NCBI GenBank assembly: GCA_020426505.1
Contig: JAGQPX010000074.1
Span: 1 to 44,611, forward strand
Length of the DNA: 44,611 nt
Direction of reading: 5' to 3'
From: Planctomycetaceae bacterium
Lineage (GTDB): Bacteria > Planctomycetota > Planctomycetia > Planctomycetales > Planctomycetaceae
Positions 1-7,057 of the stretch are shown in pieces. The notes under the pieces are model-generated. The model ran no database searches, was not told the DNA's origin, and saw only the letters and a program-made list of their open reading frames with translations. The first letter of the stretch is position 1. Every line of letters begins with the position of its first letter. The position numbers were made by a program, and so were the translations under genes.

Positions 1-2
1 AT

Positions 3-710
3 AGACTTAACGGAGTAGTGCTAAGTGCGGAACGGCACAAACTCCATATTCAATTGCATGGCTGCGGCAAATACAGTGGCGAACAGCGGACATTCCCTCA
101 CCTGATCAATCGCGAAGGCGCTCTCAATCTGGAGGTGCTCAAATGGAGTGATCGCTGCACGCCGGATCACAACGTGAACGTCGCATACACTCGTGCGCTC
201 ACCGGACCAGTCGATTACCATCTGGGCGGGTTCCAATCCGTTTCGCGATCAGCATTCAAGCCAATTCGCTATGCGCCGAAAGTTCTGGGGACTCGCTGTC
301 ACCATCTTGCCCTCTACTTGGTTTATGAAAATCCCATGCCCATGCTGGGCGACAGACCGGAAGCCTATGAGGGCCAGGACGGTTTCGATTTTCTCAAGCA
401 AGTCCCGACCACCTGGGACGAGACCAGATTCGTGAGCGGTGAGCCGGGTGAGTACGTTGTGATTGCTCGCAGAAAGGGAGACACCTGGTACGTCGGAGCA
501 ATCACGAATTGGACAGCCCGTGAAGTTGAGTTGTCGATGAACTTTTTGGGAGCGGGCACACATATCGCAACGTTGGACAAAGACGGTTCGATGGATGAAG
601 CTCACCCAAACGCGGTGCGACGCGAAAGGATTGAGGCCAATCGCAATACACGCCATTCCATATCCCTGGCGCCCGGTGGCGGCTTTGTTGCTGTCATCCG
701 CAAGAAGTGA
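3..710 (+). CDS. GH97 family alpha-glucosidase/alpha-galactosidase, C-terminal part (partial)
   Basis: The reading frame is open to the left window edge, so the gene starts outside and only the last ~235 residues are seen. The segment HLINREGALNLE followed by KWSDRCTPDHNV, FTR-like AYTRALTGPVDYHLGGF and YVVIARRKGDTWYVGAIT is the typical end of the GH97 (SusB-like) catalytic barrel and its C-terminal beta domain. GH97 enzymes are exported or periplasmic exo-acting glycosidases, either inverting alpha-glucosidases or retaining alpha-galactosidases; the part seen does not decide which. The internal start at position 18 is not the true start, because the conserved stretch begins before it. There is no obvious link to the recombinase that follows, so this gene probably marks the native chromosome left of the accessory region. 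Confidence 0.85.
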   Translation, partial: RLNGVVLSAERHKLHIQLHGCGKYSGEQRTFPHLINREGALNLEVLKWSDRCTPDHNVNVAYTRALTGPVDYHLGGFQSVSRSAFKPIRYAPKVLGTRCHHLALYLVYENPMPMLGDRPEAYEGQDGFDFLKQVPTTWDETRFVSGEPGEYVVIARRKGDTWYVGAITNWTAREVELSMNFLGAGTHIATLDKDGSMDEAHPNAVRRERIEANRNTRHSISLAPGGGFVAVIRKK

Positions 711-1131
711 ATTCCCGGAATGGCTGTGGTCCCATCCAACCTCTGGTTATTGCGGTCTGGAGTATATCTGAACGAACGCTGTGTCTGTGACTTTGCTTTC
801 ATATTGTGTTTCGCATCTGCGGTCTGCCGACTACCACCTCGCTCTTGATGAACCATGAGCTTGGGGTCGGATGGTGGGTAACGCAGGGATTGCTGCCCAC
901 CCGCACGAAGCTTGGCCGGTCCAACACCAGTCGGTTCCCAAGGAAAAGTGCGATCGGCCGTTGATGAGAGTGGCTTAGTTGGCATTGGTGTTCCGATTCT
1001 CAGGCTCCGTACAGTTCGCGGAAACATTGAAGCCACGCAGGTATTCGGACTGCGAAGAAGTTAGACCAATATTGCTTCGACAAGTGCCTTGGGATCGGAT
1101 GACGTTGTTCTACCTAAACAAGGATAGAACG
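711..1131. other. Gene-free stretch before the recombinase
   Basis: I see no convincing coding sequence in these ~420 bases; the ORFs on both strands lack family features. The only structure noticed is an imperfect hairpin near 873-901 (GGTGGG paired with CCCACC). It may be a terminator for the GH97 gene, but there is no T-tract. The stretch could also contain the left end and the promoter of the recombinase element. Confidence 0.4.
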
Positions 1132-1755
1132 ATGACAGCCCACATTCCGACCATTCGCCATCGTCGCTTCGGCTACGCCCGCGTGAGTACCGACGATCAA
1201 GACCTAAGCCTGCAGCTCGATGCATTGATTCGATTCGGCGTCAATCAGGCCGACATTTACAGGGACAGGATGTCAGGGGCTAAAGAGGATCGCCCCGGAC
1301 TGGCCAAGTACCTGACGACACTTCGACCTGGAGATACCCTCGTCGTCTGGAGACTCGATCGGCTTGGTCGATCCATGCGTCATTTGGTGACACTTGTCGA
1401 GGATCTTCGAGAGAACAACTTCGGCTTCAAGTCGATCAGCGACGGCGCGATCGACACAACAAGTGCCTCGGGAGAACTGATCTTCAGAATCTTCTCTGCC
1501 TTGGCTCAGTTCGAGCGCCGTCTCATCCAGGAGAGGACGAGAGCAGGATTGGCAGCAGCAAGAGCCCGAGGCCGCGTTGGCGGCCGGAAACCACTCGATC
1601 CAGAGACTCCACGGATCGTCCTAGCCAAGAAGCTTCACCGGGATAAGTCGATTGGCATCCAACAGATCTGTCAGACACTCCACATTTCCAAGACAACACT
1701 GTATCGTTATCTGAAGACGCCTGACCCGTCCGATGGTCCGGAAACAACGGGTTGA
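1132..1755 (+). CDS. Serine recombinase, resolvase/invertase family
   Basis: 207 residues, the usual size for small resolvase/invertase serine recombinases. The N-terminal catalytic domain has FGYARVSTDDQ with the nucleophile Ser19, then the conserved WRLDRLGRSMRHL and FSALAQFERRLIQERT. The C-terminal helix-turn-helix is IQQICQTLHISKTTLYRYL. Such enzymes cut at a crossover site through a phosphoserine link and invert or resolve DNA. An upstream extension to 979 exists, but the ATG at 1132 begins just before the catalytic domain and fits the family length. The last ~110 bp and the following 135 bp recur at 10539-10786, so this gene is likely the recombinase of a mobile unit whose other boundary carries a truncated copy. 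Confidence 0.9.
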   Translation: MTAHIPTIRHRRFGYARVSTDDQDLSLQLDALIRFGVNQADIYRDRMSGAKEDRPGLAKYLTTLRPGDTLVVWRLDRLGRSMRHLVTLVEDLRENNFGFKSISDGAIDTTSASGELIFRIFSALAQFERRLIQERTRAGLAAARARGRVGGRKPLDPETPRIVLAKKLHRDKSIGIQQICQTLHISKTTLYRYLKTPDPSDGPETTG

Positions 1756-1892
1756 CGGGAACACTGATGAATTCTCAGAGGTGGCCGAGTTCGATCGGGA
1801 GGTCGCAAGAGCGAATGGGCGGGGATGAGCTTGATCGCGAGAAAGTCACGAGAACCCGTCGAAAACGGCGACGTCAAGCCAAATGACCGTTT
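1645..1892 (+). repeat. 248-bp direct repeat, copy 1 (recombinase 3' end plus flank)
   Basis: It begins inside the recombinase C-terminal helix-turn-helix codons (AAGTCGATTGG) and ends at GACCGTTT downstream of the stop codon. The second copy at 10539-10786 has the same length and orientation. Similarity is high across the coding end and moderate but continuous in the non-coding tail, which keeps blocks such as AGAACCCGTCGAAAACG. Divergence shows that the duplication is not recent. Confidence 0.85.
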
Positions 1893-1919
1893 CTCGGAAC
1901 TCAACTTCAGTGCCGACAA
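1884..1919 (+). repeat. 36-bp junction-like repeat, copy A
   Basis: The block GACCGTTTCTCGGAACTC followed by CTTCAGTG has a close relative at 4875-4910, with about 29 of 36 positions matching by eye. It straddles the end of the 248-bp repeat, so it may be the terminal segment or recombination site of the recombinase unit. Confidence 0.5.
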
Positions 1920-1961
1920 TCGTCGTCTTATCATTTGTCGGCACCATCTGACGTAACCATC

Positions 1962-2474
1962 ATGAACTTCGACACCGTAGATCTTCAACGCAGCGGCGAT
2001 GTTACTTATACGGTTCGACGTTGGGCTCGCGACGCGCGCCCGTTCATCTCGATCATTCATCTCGCATTTGCAGGAACATATCGTGATGGTTCGAGCGGTG
2101 CCCCAGATGCCCATTACATCCACGGAATTGCGTCAATCACCGATGGCGCATGGCGTCCGTGCGCCGTCATTCTCGATTTCTCATCGCTCTCCTATGAGTG
2201 GGGCGACGAGATGTCACTTGTGCTTCCACCCGACGATGCTGAAAATGCTGTCGTTGTAAGCGACAAGTGCAGACGGGCAATATCAACGATCCGGTTTGGT
2301 ATTAATACGGATCGTGACATTACCGAGCTTTCGAATTTTTTCGACAACTTCGACGACGCACGCAAATACGTTGCCGAACGCCAAGTCACGGATTGGAACG
2401 ACAGTGTCAAACGAAGCACACCCTTCGACGAAACGGAATTGATCACGTTGGCCGATATGGGAATCGACGGATAA
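1962..2474 (+). CDS. STAS-like domain protein of unknown role
   Basis: 170 residues from the ATG at 1962; a TTG at 1935 in the same frame is a possible earlier start. The middle segment CAVILDFSSLSYEWGDEM is followed by VVVSDKCRRAISTI and then a C-terminal stretch ending FDNFDDARKYVAER. This resembles the beta-alpha order of a STAS-like fold, in which a strand ending in Asp is followed by a helix and a 'DARKYV' final helix. I cannot place it in a named family. It precedes the NDT/TIR-like gene in the same orientation with ~100 bp between them, so the two may work together. No signal peptide or membrane segment is seen, so the protein is probably cytosolic. Confidence 0.6.
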   Translation: MNFDTVDLQRSGDVTYTVRRWARDARPFISIIHLAFAGTYRDGSSGAPDAHYIHGIASITDGAWRPCAVILDFSSLSYEWGDEMSLVLPPDDAENAVVVSDKCRRAISTIRFGINTDRDITELSNFFDNFDDARKYVAERQVTDWNDSVKRSTPFDETELITLADMGIDG

Positions 2475-2577
2475 CAAAACGACGCACGCGGAGTCGCCGA
2501 CTTCGCGTGATTTGAATGCAGCGATCACTTCGGCGGCCGGATGATCGTTGTCGTTCGGCGACAAATGAGTGTATTTC

Positions 2578-3468
2578 ATGAGAAAATGGGTTGATCTGGA
2601 CACCGATAAAGTGCTTCAAGCACTCATCGACGAGTCAGGTATTTCATGGTCTGACCTGTGTGAGAAGTTCGGCGTTGGAAAGTCACATAGTGGACCGGGA
2701 GCAATGCAGCTCTATAACTGCCTATGGTCCCTCGCAGATGCTGGATTGGTGTCCATCGATGGTGTCCCCGATCGAAAAGTCAAGAAGTACTTTCAGAAGG
2801 CCCTTCGCGGAAACGCAACAGACGCAAAGTTTCGCGCGTCTGACCTATGGGTAAAAATACAGATGACACTCAACCATCGGTGGATGGGCGCGCCGCGTTC
2901 AAGTGATGCATTTTCGATGCTGATCCAACCTCTATTTGGACAGCCCGTTGAGCTACCGAAGCGAGCCGACATCTTCGTCCTGATGCCGTTTGCAAGTGAC
3001 TATGAACTGATCTACCGTGAGCACATCTGTAATGTCGCGGAGAGATTAAGCCTCTCCGTTGCGCGTGCCGATGATCACTTCACGTCGAATGCGGTCATGA
3101 CGGATGTCTGGAGCGGCATTTGTGGGGCCGGCGTAGTTGTAGCGGATTGTACAGAGCGGAATCCCAACGTCTTTTATGAAATGGGCATTTCGCATACTGT
3201 CGGAAAGCCTCTTATCTTGATAACTCAGGCGGCTTCAGATGTACCCGCAGACATAAGACACATCAAATACATTAAGTATGAATATACACCTCCCGGCATG
3301 AAGCAATTTGAAGACTCCCTTGCCAGGACAATCCACTCGACCATGGGGATTTACGCTGGAATGTTCTCCGACGGAGTGTCCACGGATGACGTATCAGAGT
3401 ACGATACGTCGCCTAACCAATCGCTGGACCAGAGCGGCCGGTCCAAGGACAATGAGATGGACAGCTGA
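2578..3468 (+). CDS. HTH plus nucleoside 2-deoxyribosyltransferase/TIR-like domain protein
   Basis: About 296 residues; a GTG at 2569 is an alternative start. Residues 15-70 look like a winged helix (ISWSDLCEKFGVG, then LWSLADAGLVSIDG). From about residue 129 the motif order is ADIFVLMPF, RADDHF, VVVADCTERNPNVFYEMGI, then HTVGKPLILITQ. This is the Rossmann-like signature shared by nucleoside 2-deoxyribosyltransferase-like and TIR-like proteins. Family members cleave or bind the N-glycosidic bond of nucleosides or NAD-type nucleotides, and several act as effectors in anti-phage systems. The Asp and Asn-Pro-Asn-Val-Phe-Tyr-Glu motif positions are intact, which suggests an active enzyme. Substrate and defence role are inferred. 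The tail of about 40 residues is polar and probably disordered. Confidence 0.75.
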   Translation: MRKWVDLDTDKVLQALIDESGISWSDLCEKFGVGKSHSGPGAMQLYNCLWSLADAGLVSIDGVPDRKVKKYFQKALRGNATDAKFRASDLWVKIQMTLNHRWMGAPRSSDAFSMLIQPLFGQPVELPKRADIFVLMPFASDYELIYREHICNVAERLSLSVARADDHFTSNAVMTDVWSGICGAGVVVADCTERNPNVFYEMGISHTVGKPLILITQAASDVPADIRHIKYIKYEYTPPGMKQFEDSLARTIHSTMGIYAGMFSDGVSTDDVSEYDTSPNQSLDQSGRSKDNEMDS

Positions 3469-3684
3469 CTGGTGGCCGCCCGGCCAGCTTGGTCATTTAG
3501 CGGGGGATCTCGGCGAAAGAACCAAACGCGCGCAGGTCTGTCGGACCAATCCAGCTTGCTGCCAGTCGCTTGCCCAAGACACGCCGTAACAGCATACTTC
3601 AACACTGCCGCCAGCTGACTAGGGATCAGGCGAGAAGCTTAGACGCTGGCGATGGTCAACCGACCGGAGGTCTAGGGGCAAACC

Positions 3685-4071
3685 GTGCACGAACTCGGAA
3701 CTTTTGAGCTGACCTACCCTTGCTGGGCACTCGTCCACAAGGACTCGATCGTAAGCGATGGGGCTGGCAGGCCGACAGGTGTCACGTCGCCGATCAAGTT
3801 GCTAGTGCTCGACGACTCGTCCGGCGGCTCGATGTTCCCCCTGTTTACCGATGGCGACCTAGCGGCGCGGTTCAAGAAAGCCTCGGGTGGGCTGGACGAC
3901 TTCGTGATCTTCGCGGTCAAAGATGCCACGATGATGGCCGATGGCCTCCGAATGGTGCGCGGCACCGCTGACACGGTGACGCTCGACAAGCCGGAGATGA
4001 AAGGCAAGCCTTACGCGATCTGGCCGCTTGAATACGCGATCCGGCGAGTCGAGGCCGGAGATCCACTTTGA
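3685..4071 (+). CDS. Small SseB-like hypothetical protein
   Basis: 128 residues with a GTG start; a purine-rich CCGGAGG lies about 14 bases upstream. The segment MFPLFTDGDLAARFKKA resembles the 'LPLFTS..ALRAF' element of SseB N-terminal-like domains. The remainder (DDFVIFAVKDATMMADGLRMV) is consistent with a small alpha/beta protein. It has no signal peptide or membrane segment. It lies 33 bp before the PRTase-like gene in the same orientation, so the two are probably cotranscribed. The function is unknown and the SseB resemblance is weak. Confidence 0.6.
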   Translation: MHELGTFELTYPCWALVHKDSIVSDGAGRPTGVTSPIKLLVLDDSSGGSMFPLFTDGDLAARFKKASGGLDDFVIFAVKDATMMADGLRMVRGTADTVTLDKPEMKGKPYAIWPLEYAIRRVEAGDPL

Positions 4072-4104
4072 GCCGTTGGTAAACTTAGATACGAACGATG
4101 ATAG

Positions 4105-4662
4105 ATGAAAAAGGAGAAGGTAAACACGCCCGGCGGCCATGAAGTAACGCTTGCATACTTCACGAAACCGCCGCAGGCTAAGGAGACGTCTCTCTGGTGG
4201 CTTCAGTTGAAAAAGATGGGGATGAATCCCAACTTAGTCGCTGAGGCCTATGCGAGGGATCTGCCAAAGCTGGCGAAGCAGTTCGCTGAACAGTTGCTCG
4301 CAGATGTCGACATCGCCCCTGGGCTTGTGGTGGTGCCAGCATCCGCATCGCGGCAGTTTGAGCCCTACCTCGACGCCCTGGTCGAGGCGAACGCCGACAT
4401 CTCCGTGCTCGACGGAGCCTTCACGAAGCCGCAGGGGTTTCGGGCCGGAGACGAAGGCCGCAGCTACGAGCAGGTGCTGGAGAGCACGGTGCTCGACGCG
4501 GCCAAACTTCCCGAAGGGGCTGCAACCGTGACGAGCATGTGGATCATCGACGATATCTACAACACCGGGAACACGGTGGGAGCAATGACGACTCGTCTCA
4601 AGGAACACGTACTCGCCCTCGAAGAGCTCGTGGTCGTTTGCCCGCTGTACGTCCCGCTGTGA
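4105..4662 (+). CDS. Phosphoribosyltransferase-like protein
   Basis: 185 residues. Residues ~147-162 read WIIDDIYNTGNTVGAM, a clear PRPP-binding loop (hydrophobic strand, Asp-Asp, then TGNT). Earlier, LVVVPASASRQFEPYLDAL matches the strand and turn that carry the pyrophosphate loop in type I PRTases. Type I PRTases transfer or use 5-phosphoribosyl-1-pyrophosphate; many orphan members in mobile regions have unknown substrates. The protein lacks the hood residues that would identify a purine, pyrimidine or ComF-type enzyme. It shares an operon-like position with the preceding SseB-like gene and follows an NDT/TIR-like gene, so two nucleotide-sugar chemistries sit in one cargo block. Confidence 0.75.
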   Translation: MKKEKVNTPGGHEVTLAYFTKPPQAKETSLWWLQLKKMGMNPNLVAEAYARDLPKLAKQFAEQLLADVDIAPGLVVVPASASRQFEPYLDALVEANADISVLDGAFTKPQGFRAGDEGRSYEQVLESTVLDAAKLPEGAATVTSMWIIDDIYNTGNTVGAMTTRLKEHVLALEELVVVCPLYVPL

Positions 4663-4961
4663 GAGGGATCGGCAGTTGGGTGCGTCAGTCACATCGAACT
4701 GCGTTGCTCAAGTGTCACACGAGGAGTCCCACAATCGAGTGGTTGATAGGAATCCGTGAGGAGCAGCACGATTGTCTTGCCACCGAGCAAATGTGCCGAT
4801 GTCGGACAATCCGCTTTCTGACCGCCCACGACATTGTTCCGTCAACTCATTGATTCAGGTATCATCAGGTGAAACGACCGTTTCTCAGAACTCGGCCTCA
4901 GTGTCGCCAAGCGCAGTCCGATTGATTTTTGGAATTATCGGCTCAAGCCATGTGGCTCTGT
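4663..4961. other. Gene-free stretch holding a junction-like repeat
   Basis: About 300 bases without a supportable gene between the plus-strand PRTase-like gene and the minus-strand cluster. The only recognisable item is the 36-bp repeat at 4875-4910. Confidence 0.4.
4875..4910 (+). repeat. 36-bp junction-like repeat, copy B
   Basis: GACCGTTTCTCAGAACTC followed by CCTCAGTG matches the sequence at 1884-1919 with a few substitutions. It lies in the gap between the plus-strand cargo genes and the minus-strand protease cluster, as expected of a boundary between two inserted blocks. Confidence 0.5.
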
Positions 4962-5375
4962 TCAGTTCTCTCGAAATGTCAGTTTGAAGTGGGGAGTCAA
5001 CTCAAATTGATGCCCCATATGTGCTCGCCATGCACGCAAAGTTTTGTCGAGAATTGCCAATGCGGCGATATAACCGTGCACCTCGGAGTCGGTCGTGGTT
5101 TCGACCGCCAAGACGCTGGCATCGTCAAAGTGATTCTGCGACTGCGGAGAAATCTTCCTCACCGGCTTTAGTCTTAGTAACCCCGTCGAAGATCGACAAA
5201 TCTGTCTGTTGCGCCATGACAACTGCCACAAACTTACGACGTGCTTTCGATCTCTGCAACGTGGCGAGTTCGGTCAGGCCAGTACCAACTCCCAGTTGCT
5301 CTTTCCAATTCTCATTCGCACCTGGTCCAGATCGGTTAAACCAACTGCGATAAATGGCTTAACGAGGCTGTCCAT
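4962..5375 (-). pseudogene. Last gene of the protease operon, interrupted by two compensating frameshifts
   Basis: An ATG at 5375 overlaps the end of the protease gene by 17 bases. The frame reads MDSLVKPFIAVGLTDLDQVR and stops near 5274. Coding-like sequence continues in another frame (TELATLQRSKARRKFVAVVM, then QQTDLSIFDGVTKTK) to a stop near 5125. The first frame then resumes as DDASVLAVETTTDSEVHGY and IAALAILDKTLRAWRAHMG, ending at 4962. Joined, this gives a soluble protein of ~135 residues with plausible composition. The A-B-A frame pattern suggests one insertion and one compensating deletion, either decay or sequencing error. The product is not recognised. The 17-base overlap with the upstream stop supports it having been the distal cistron. 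Confidence 0.4.
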
Positions 5376-6540
5376 CGTGCATTCTTGCCGCATCTACCAG
5401 AGCTCGGTACAGTTCGTCGCCATCGAATCGCGCCCCCTTCCGGAACACAGCATCGTCCACAAGTGAAACGAATTCACGTCTTCCGCCTTGTTCGTCACAC
5501 AAAAACTGCACATTCAACGCCGGAATCCAGACGATCGATCGCTGCGTCGCTGCCGCACCTGGCTGCAGAACATCGTTTACCCGTTGAACCACATCAAGTC
5601 CGCCCACTGTCGCCGCCCCCCAACCAGCCACCGTTCGATTCAATGACATTTCCCCTCGGGCAACACCTTGGTCGTCAGTAACGGCGAACACGACTCGTGT
5701 CGCATCGCGGTCAAAAAGCGAAACTCCCGCCGCTGGGGACTGGCCTTGCAACTCGTCCAGCCCAATCGAAGAGATGGCAAAGGCCTGTCCCAGTGAAGCG
5801 TTGCCCATCGCACCCGGTGCACCTCCGAAGAGTAAACCTCTGGCAGTTCCCAACTGCTGTTGCGCAAACGGAGTTGCTGCAGACACCGCATCCAACTGCC
5901 CCGGAACGCTCATTCCGACTCCTCCCACAACTGTTTCTCCGCCAGTCGGAGCCTTCCTGATATCGTAGAAGTCATCCCAGTGAGTGTAATTTGAACCTGA
6001 GACGTACTCCTCATACGGGATGCACTTTGACACTCCCACATTAGGTGGCCATGGATCATGAATGAATACGTAACGTTTACCATCAACCACTGCATACCCG
6101 TATGCCACCATCATGTGGCCACCGCCTCCGCTCCATTTCCAACTGAAAGCAATTGGAGATGGGTCCTTCTTATTTCCGCTGGAGTCTGGAGCCGGGTCTA
6201 TTTGATCGACTATCTGCTCCCACGTCAAAGCAGTATTGGACGTTCGCGCGTTCTGATATCCATACTTCGTGAACTCCGGCCAGCCGCCCATCACACACTT
6301 TGAAGGCACAGGGGAGTTACAGCACTCATTGTAACCAAATCGACGGTTTGCCTGATCACATTGCGTTACGTTCGTTCCAAGAAAGTCCATGACCATCTCG
6401 CCGGATGCTGCCCAGCACCACATGTTTGTCTCTTGATGACGTCGGCCAAGCGGTAGGGACACTTGTGTGTTTTGTGGCATGAAACTACCCGTATCTGGTG
6501 GTCTACTTACAACAATTGGGGCAATAGACGTGCTCGTCAT
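5359..6540 (-). CDS. Papain-like cysteine protease (C39/C70-like) with C-terminal extension
   Basis: 393 residues. Residues 36-50 read QETNMWCWAASGEMV with the nucleophile Cys42, followed by TQCDQANRRFG and paired cysteines. Residues 138-149 read GGGGHMMVAYGY with His142, and VFIHDPW supplies Asp162. This is the Cys-His-Asp arrangement of the papain-like AvrRpt2/C39-like family. Residues 175-393 form a separate region rich in Ala, Gly and Gln with no family I can name. No signal peptide is evident. The start at 6540 overlaps the upstream gene by 38 bases; an internal ATG at 6480 would avoid this and still precede the catalytic Cys. It is the only member of the operon with an intact protease triad, so it may process its neighbours; that is inference. 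Confidence 0.8.
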   Translation of the reverse strand: MTSTSIAPIVVSRPPDTGSFMPQNTQVSLPLGRRHQETNMWCWAASGEMVMDFLGTNVTQCDQANRRFGYNECCNSPVPSKCVMGGWPEFTKYGYQNARTSNTALTWEQIVDQIDPAPDSSGNKKDPSPIAFSWKWSGGGGHMMVAYGYAVVDGKRYVFIHDPWPPNVGVSKCIPYEEYVSGSNYTHWDDFYDIRKAPTGGETVVGGVGMSVPGQLDAVSAATPFAQQQLGTARGLLFGGAPGAMGNASLGQAFAISSIGLDELQGQSPAAGVSLFDRDATRVVFAVTDDQGVARGEMSLNRTVAGWGAATVGGLDVVQRVNDVLQPGAAATQRSIVWIPALNVQFLCDEQGGRREFVSLVDDAVFRKGARFDGDELYRALVDAARMHDGQPR

Positions 6541-7057
6541 GCATCAGGTGTTCTGACTTTCCTGTGGAGGTAAGTTCCATCCATTTTCGCGCATGAGTCA
6601 TACAGGAAGTAAAAGTGGACTCGTCGTTGATGACCAAGTCTGGATTGAATGCACATAGCAAGGTTGGGTACTGCTTCAGAAGAAGATCGACCTGCAGCTC
6701 GGGGCCGAACAGCTCCGCCTCGAACGCCGACAGTGGCGTAATTGTAACACCGAGCTGTTTCGCACGGGCCGCAAGAAACTTCCCAATAAGCTTTCCCTTT
6801 CCGGTCTCTTCGTCCTCGTAGCTGGCCTGTGCCAGTTTCGGGCAGAGAGGAACAACAACGCGTTTGTAGAGTGGCGGTCTCGTCCACGTCTGGACAGTCG
6901 GACATGCATAAGACCAAGTGGTGACTCGCTGATTGAAGCATCCTCTATTCTCCCGAAAATGCCCCCGGGAGCATTGTGCAGCCGCCGTACTTCCATGAAT
7001 GCAAGAAAGGGCTGCGGTTAGAAGATAGAGATAAGTTCTGTTCATCTGGCGCTTCAT
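6503..7057 (-). CDS. Exported cysteine-rich protein of unknown function
   Basis: 184 residues. The ATG at 7057 overlaps the stop of the upstream gene in an ATGA arrangement, which favours this start over longer options. Residues 1-28 form a signal peptide with basic start, hydrophobic core LYLLTAALSC and STAAAQ before the likely cleavage. The mature part has nine cysteines, including a closing CPNCC, so disulfides are expected outside the cytoplasm. The central part (ASYEDEETGKGKLIGKFL) is charged. No family is recognised. Tight coupling to the beta-rich protein upstream and to the protease downstream makes joint function likely. Confidence 0.7.
   Translation of the reverse strand: MKRQMNRTYLYLLTAALSCIHGSTAAAQCSRGHFRENRGCFNQRVTTWSYACPTVQTWTRPPLYKRVVVPLCPKLAQASYEDEETGKGKLIGKFLAARAKQLGVTITPLSAFEAELFGPELQVDLLLKQYPTLLCAFNPDLVINDESTFTSCMTHARKWMELTSTGKSEHLMHDEHVYCPNCCK

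Noticed and set aside
1707..2123. Minus-strand frame of 138 codons opposite the recombinase end
   Set aside because: It is antisense to the repeat and the STAS-like gene and has no family features.
4975..5353. Plus-strand frames opposite the frameshifted gene
   Set aside because: Rich in Arg, Ser and Cys with no domain pattern; they look like shadows of the minus-strand sequence.
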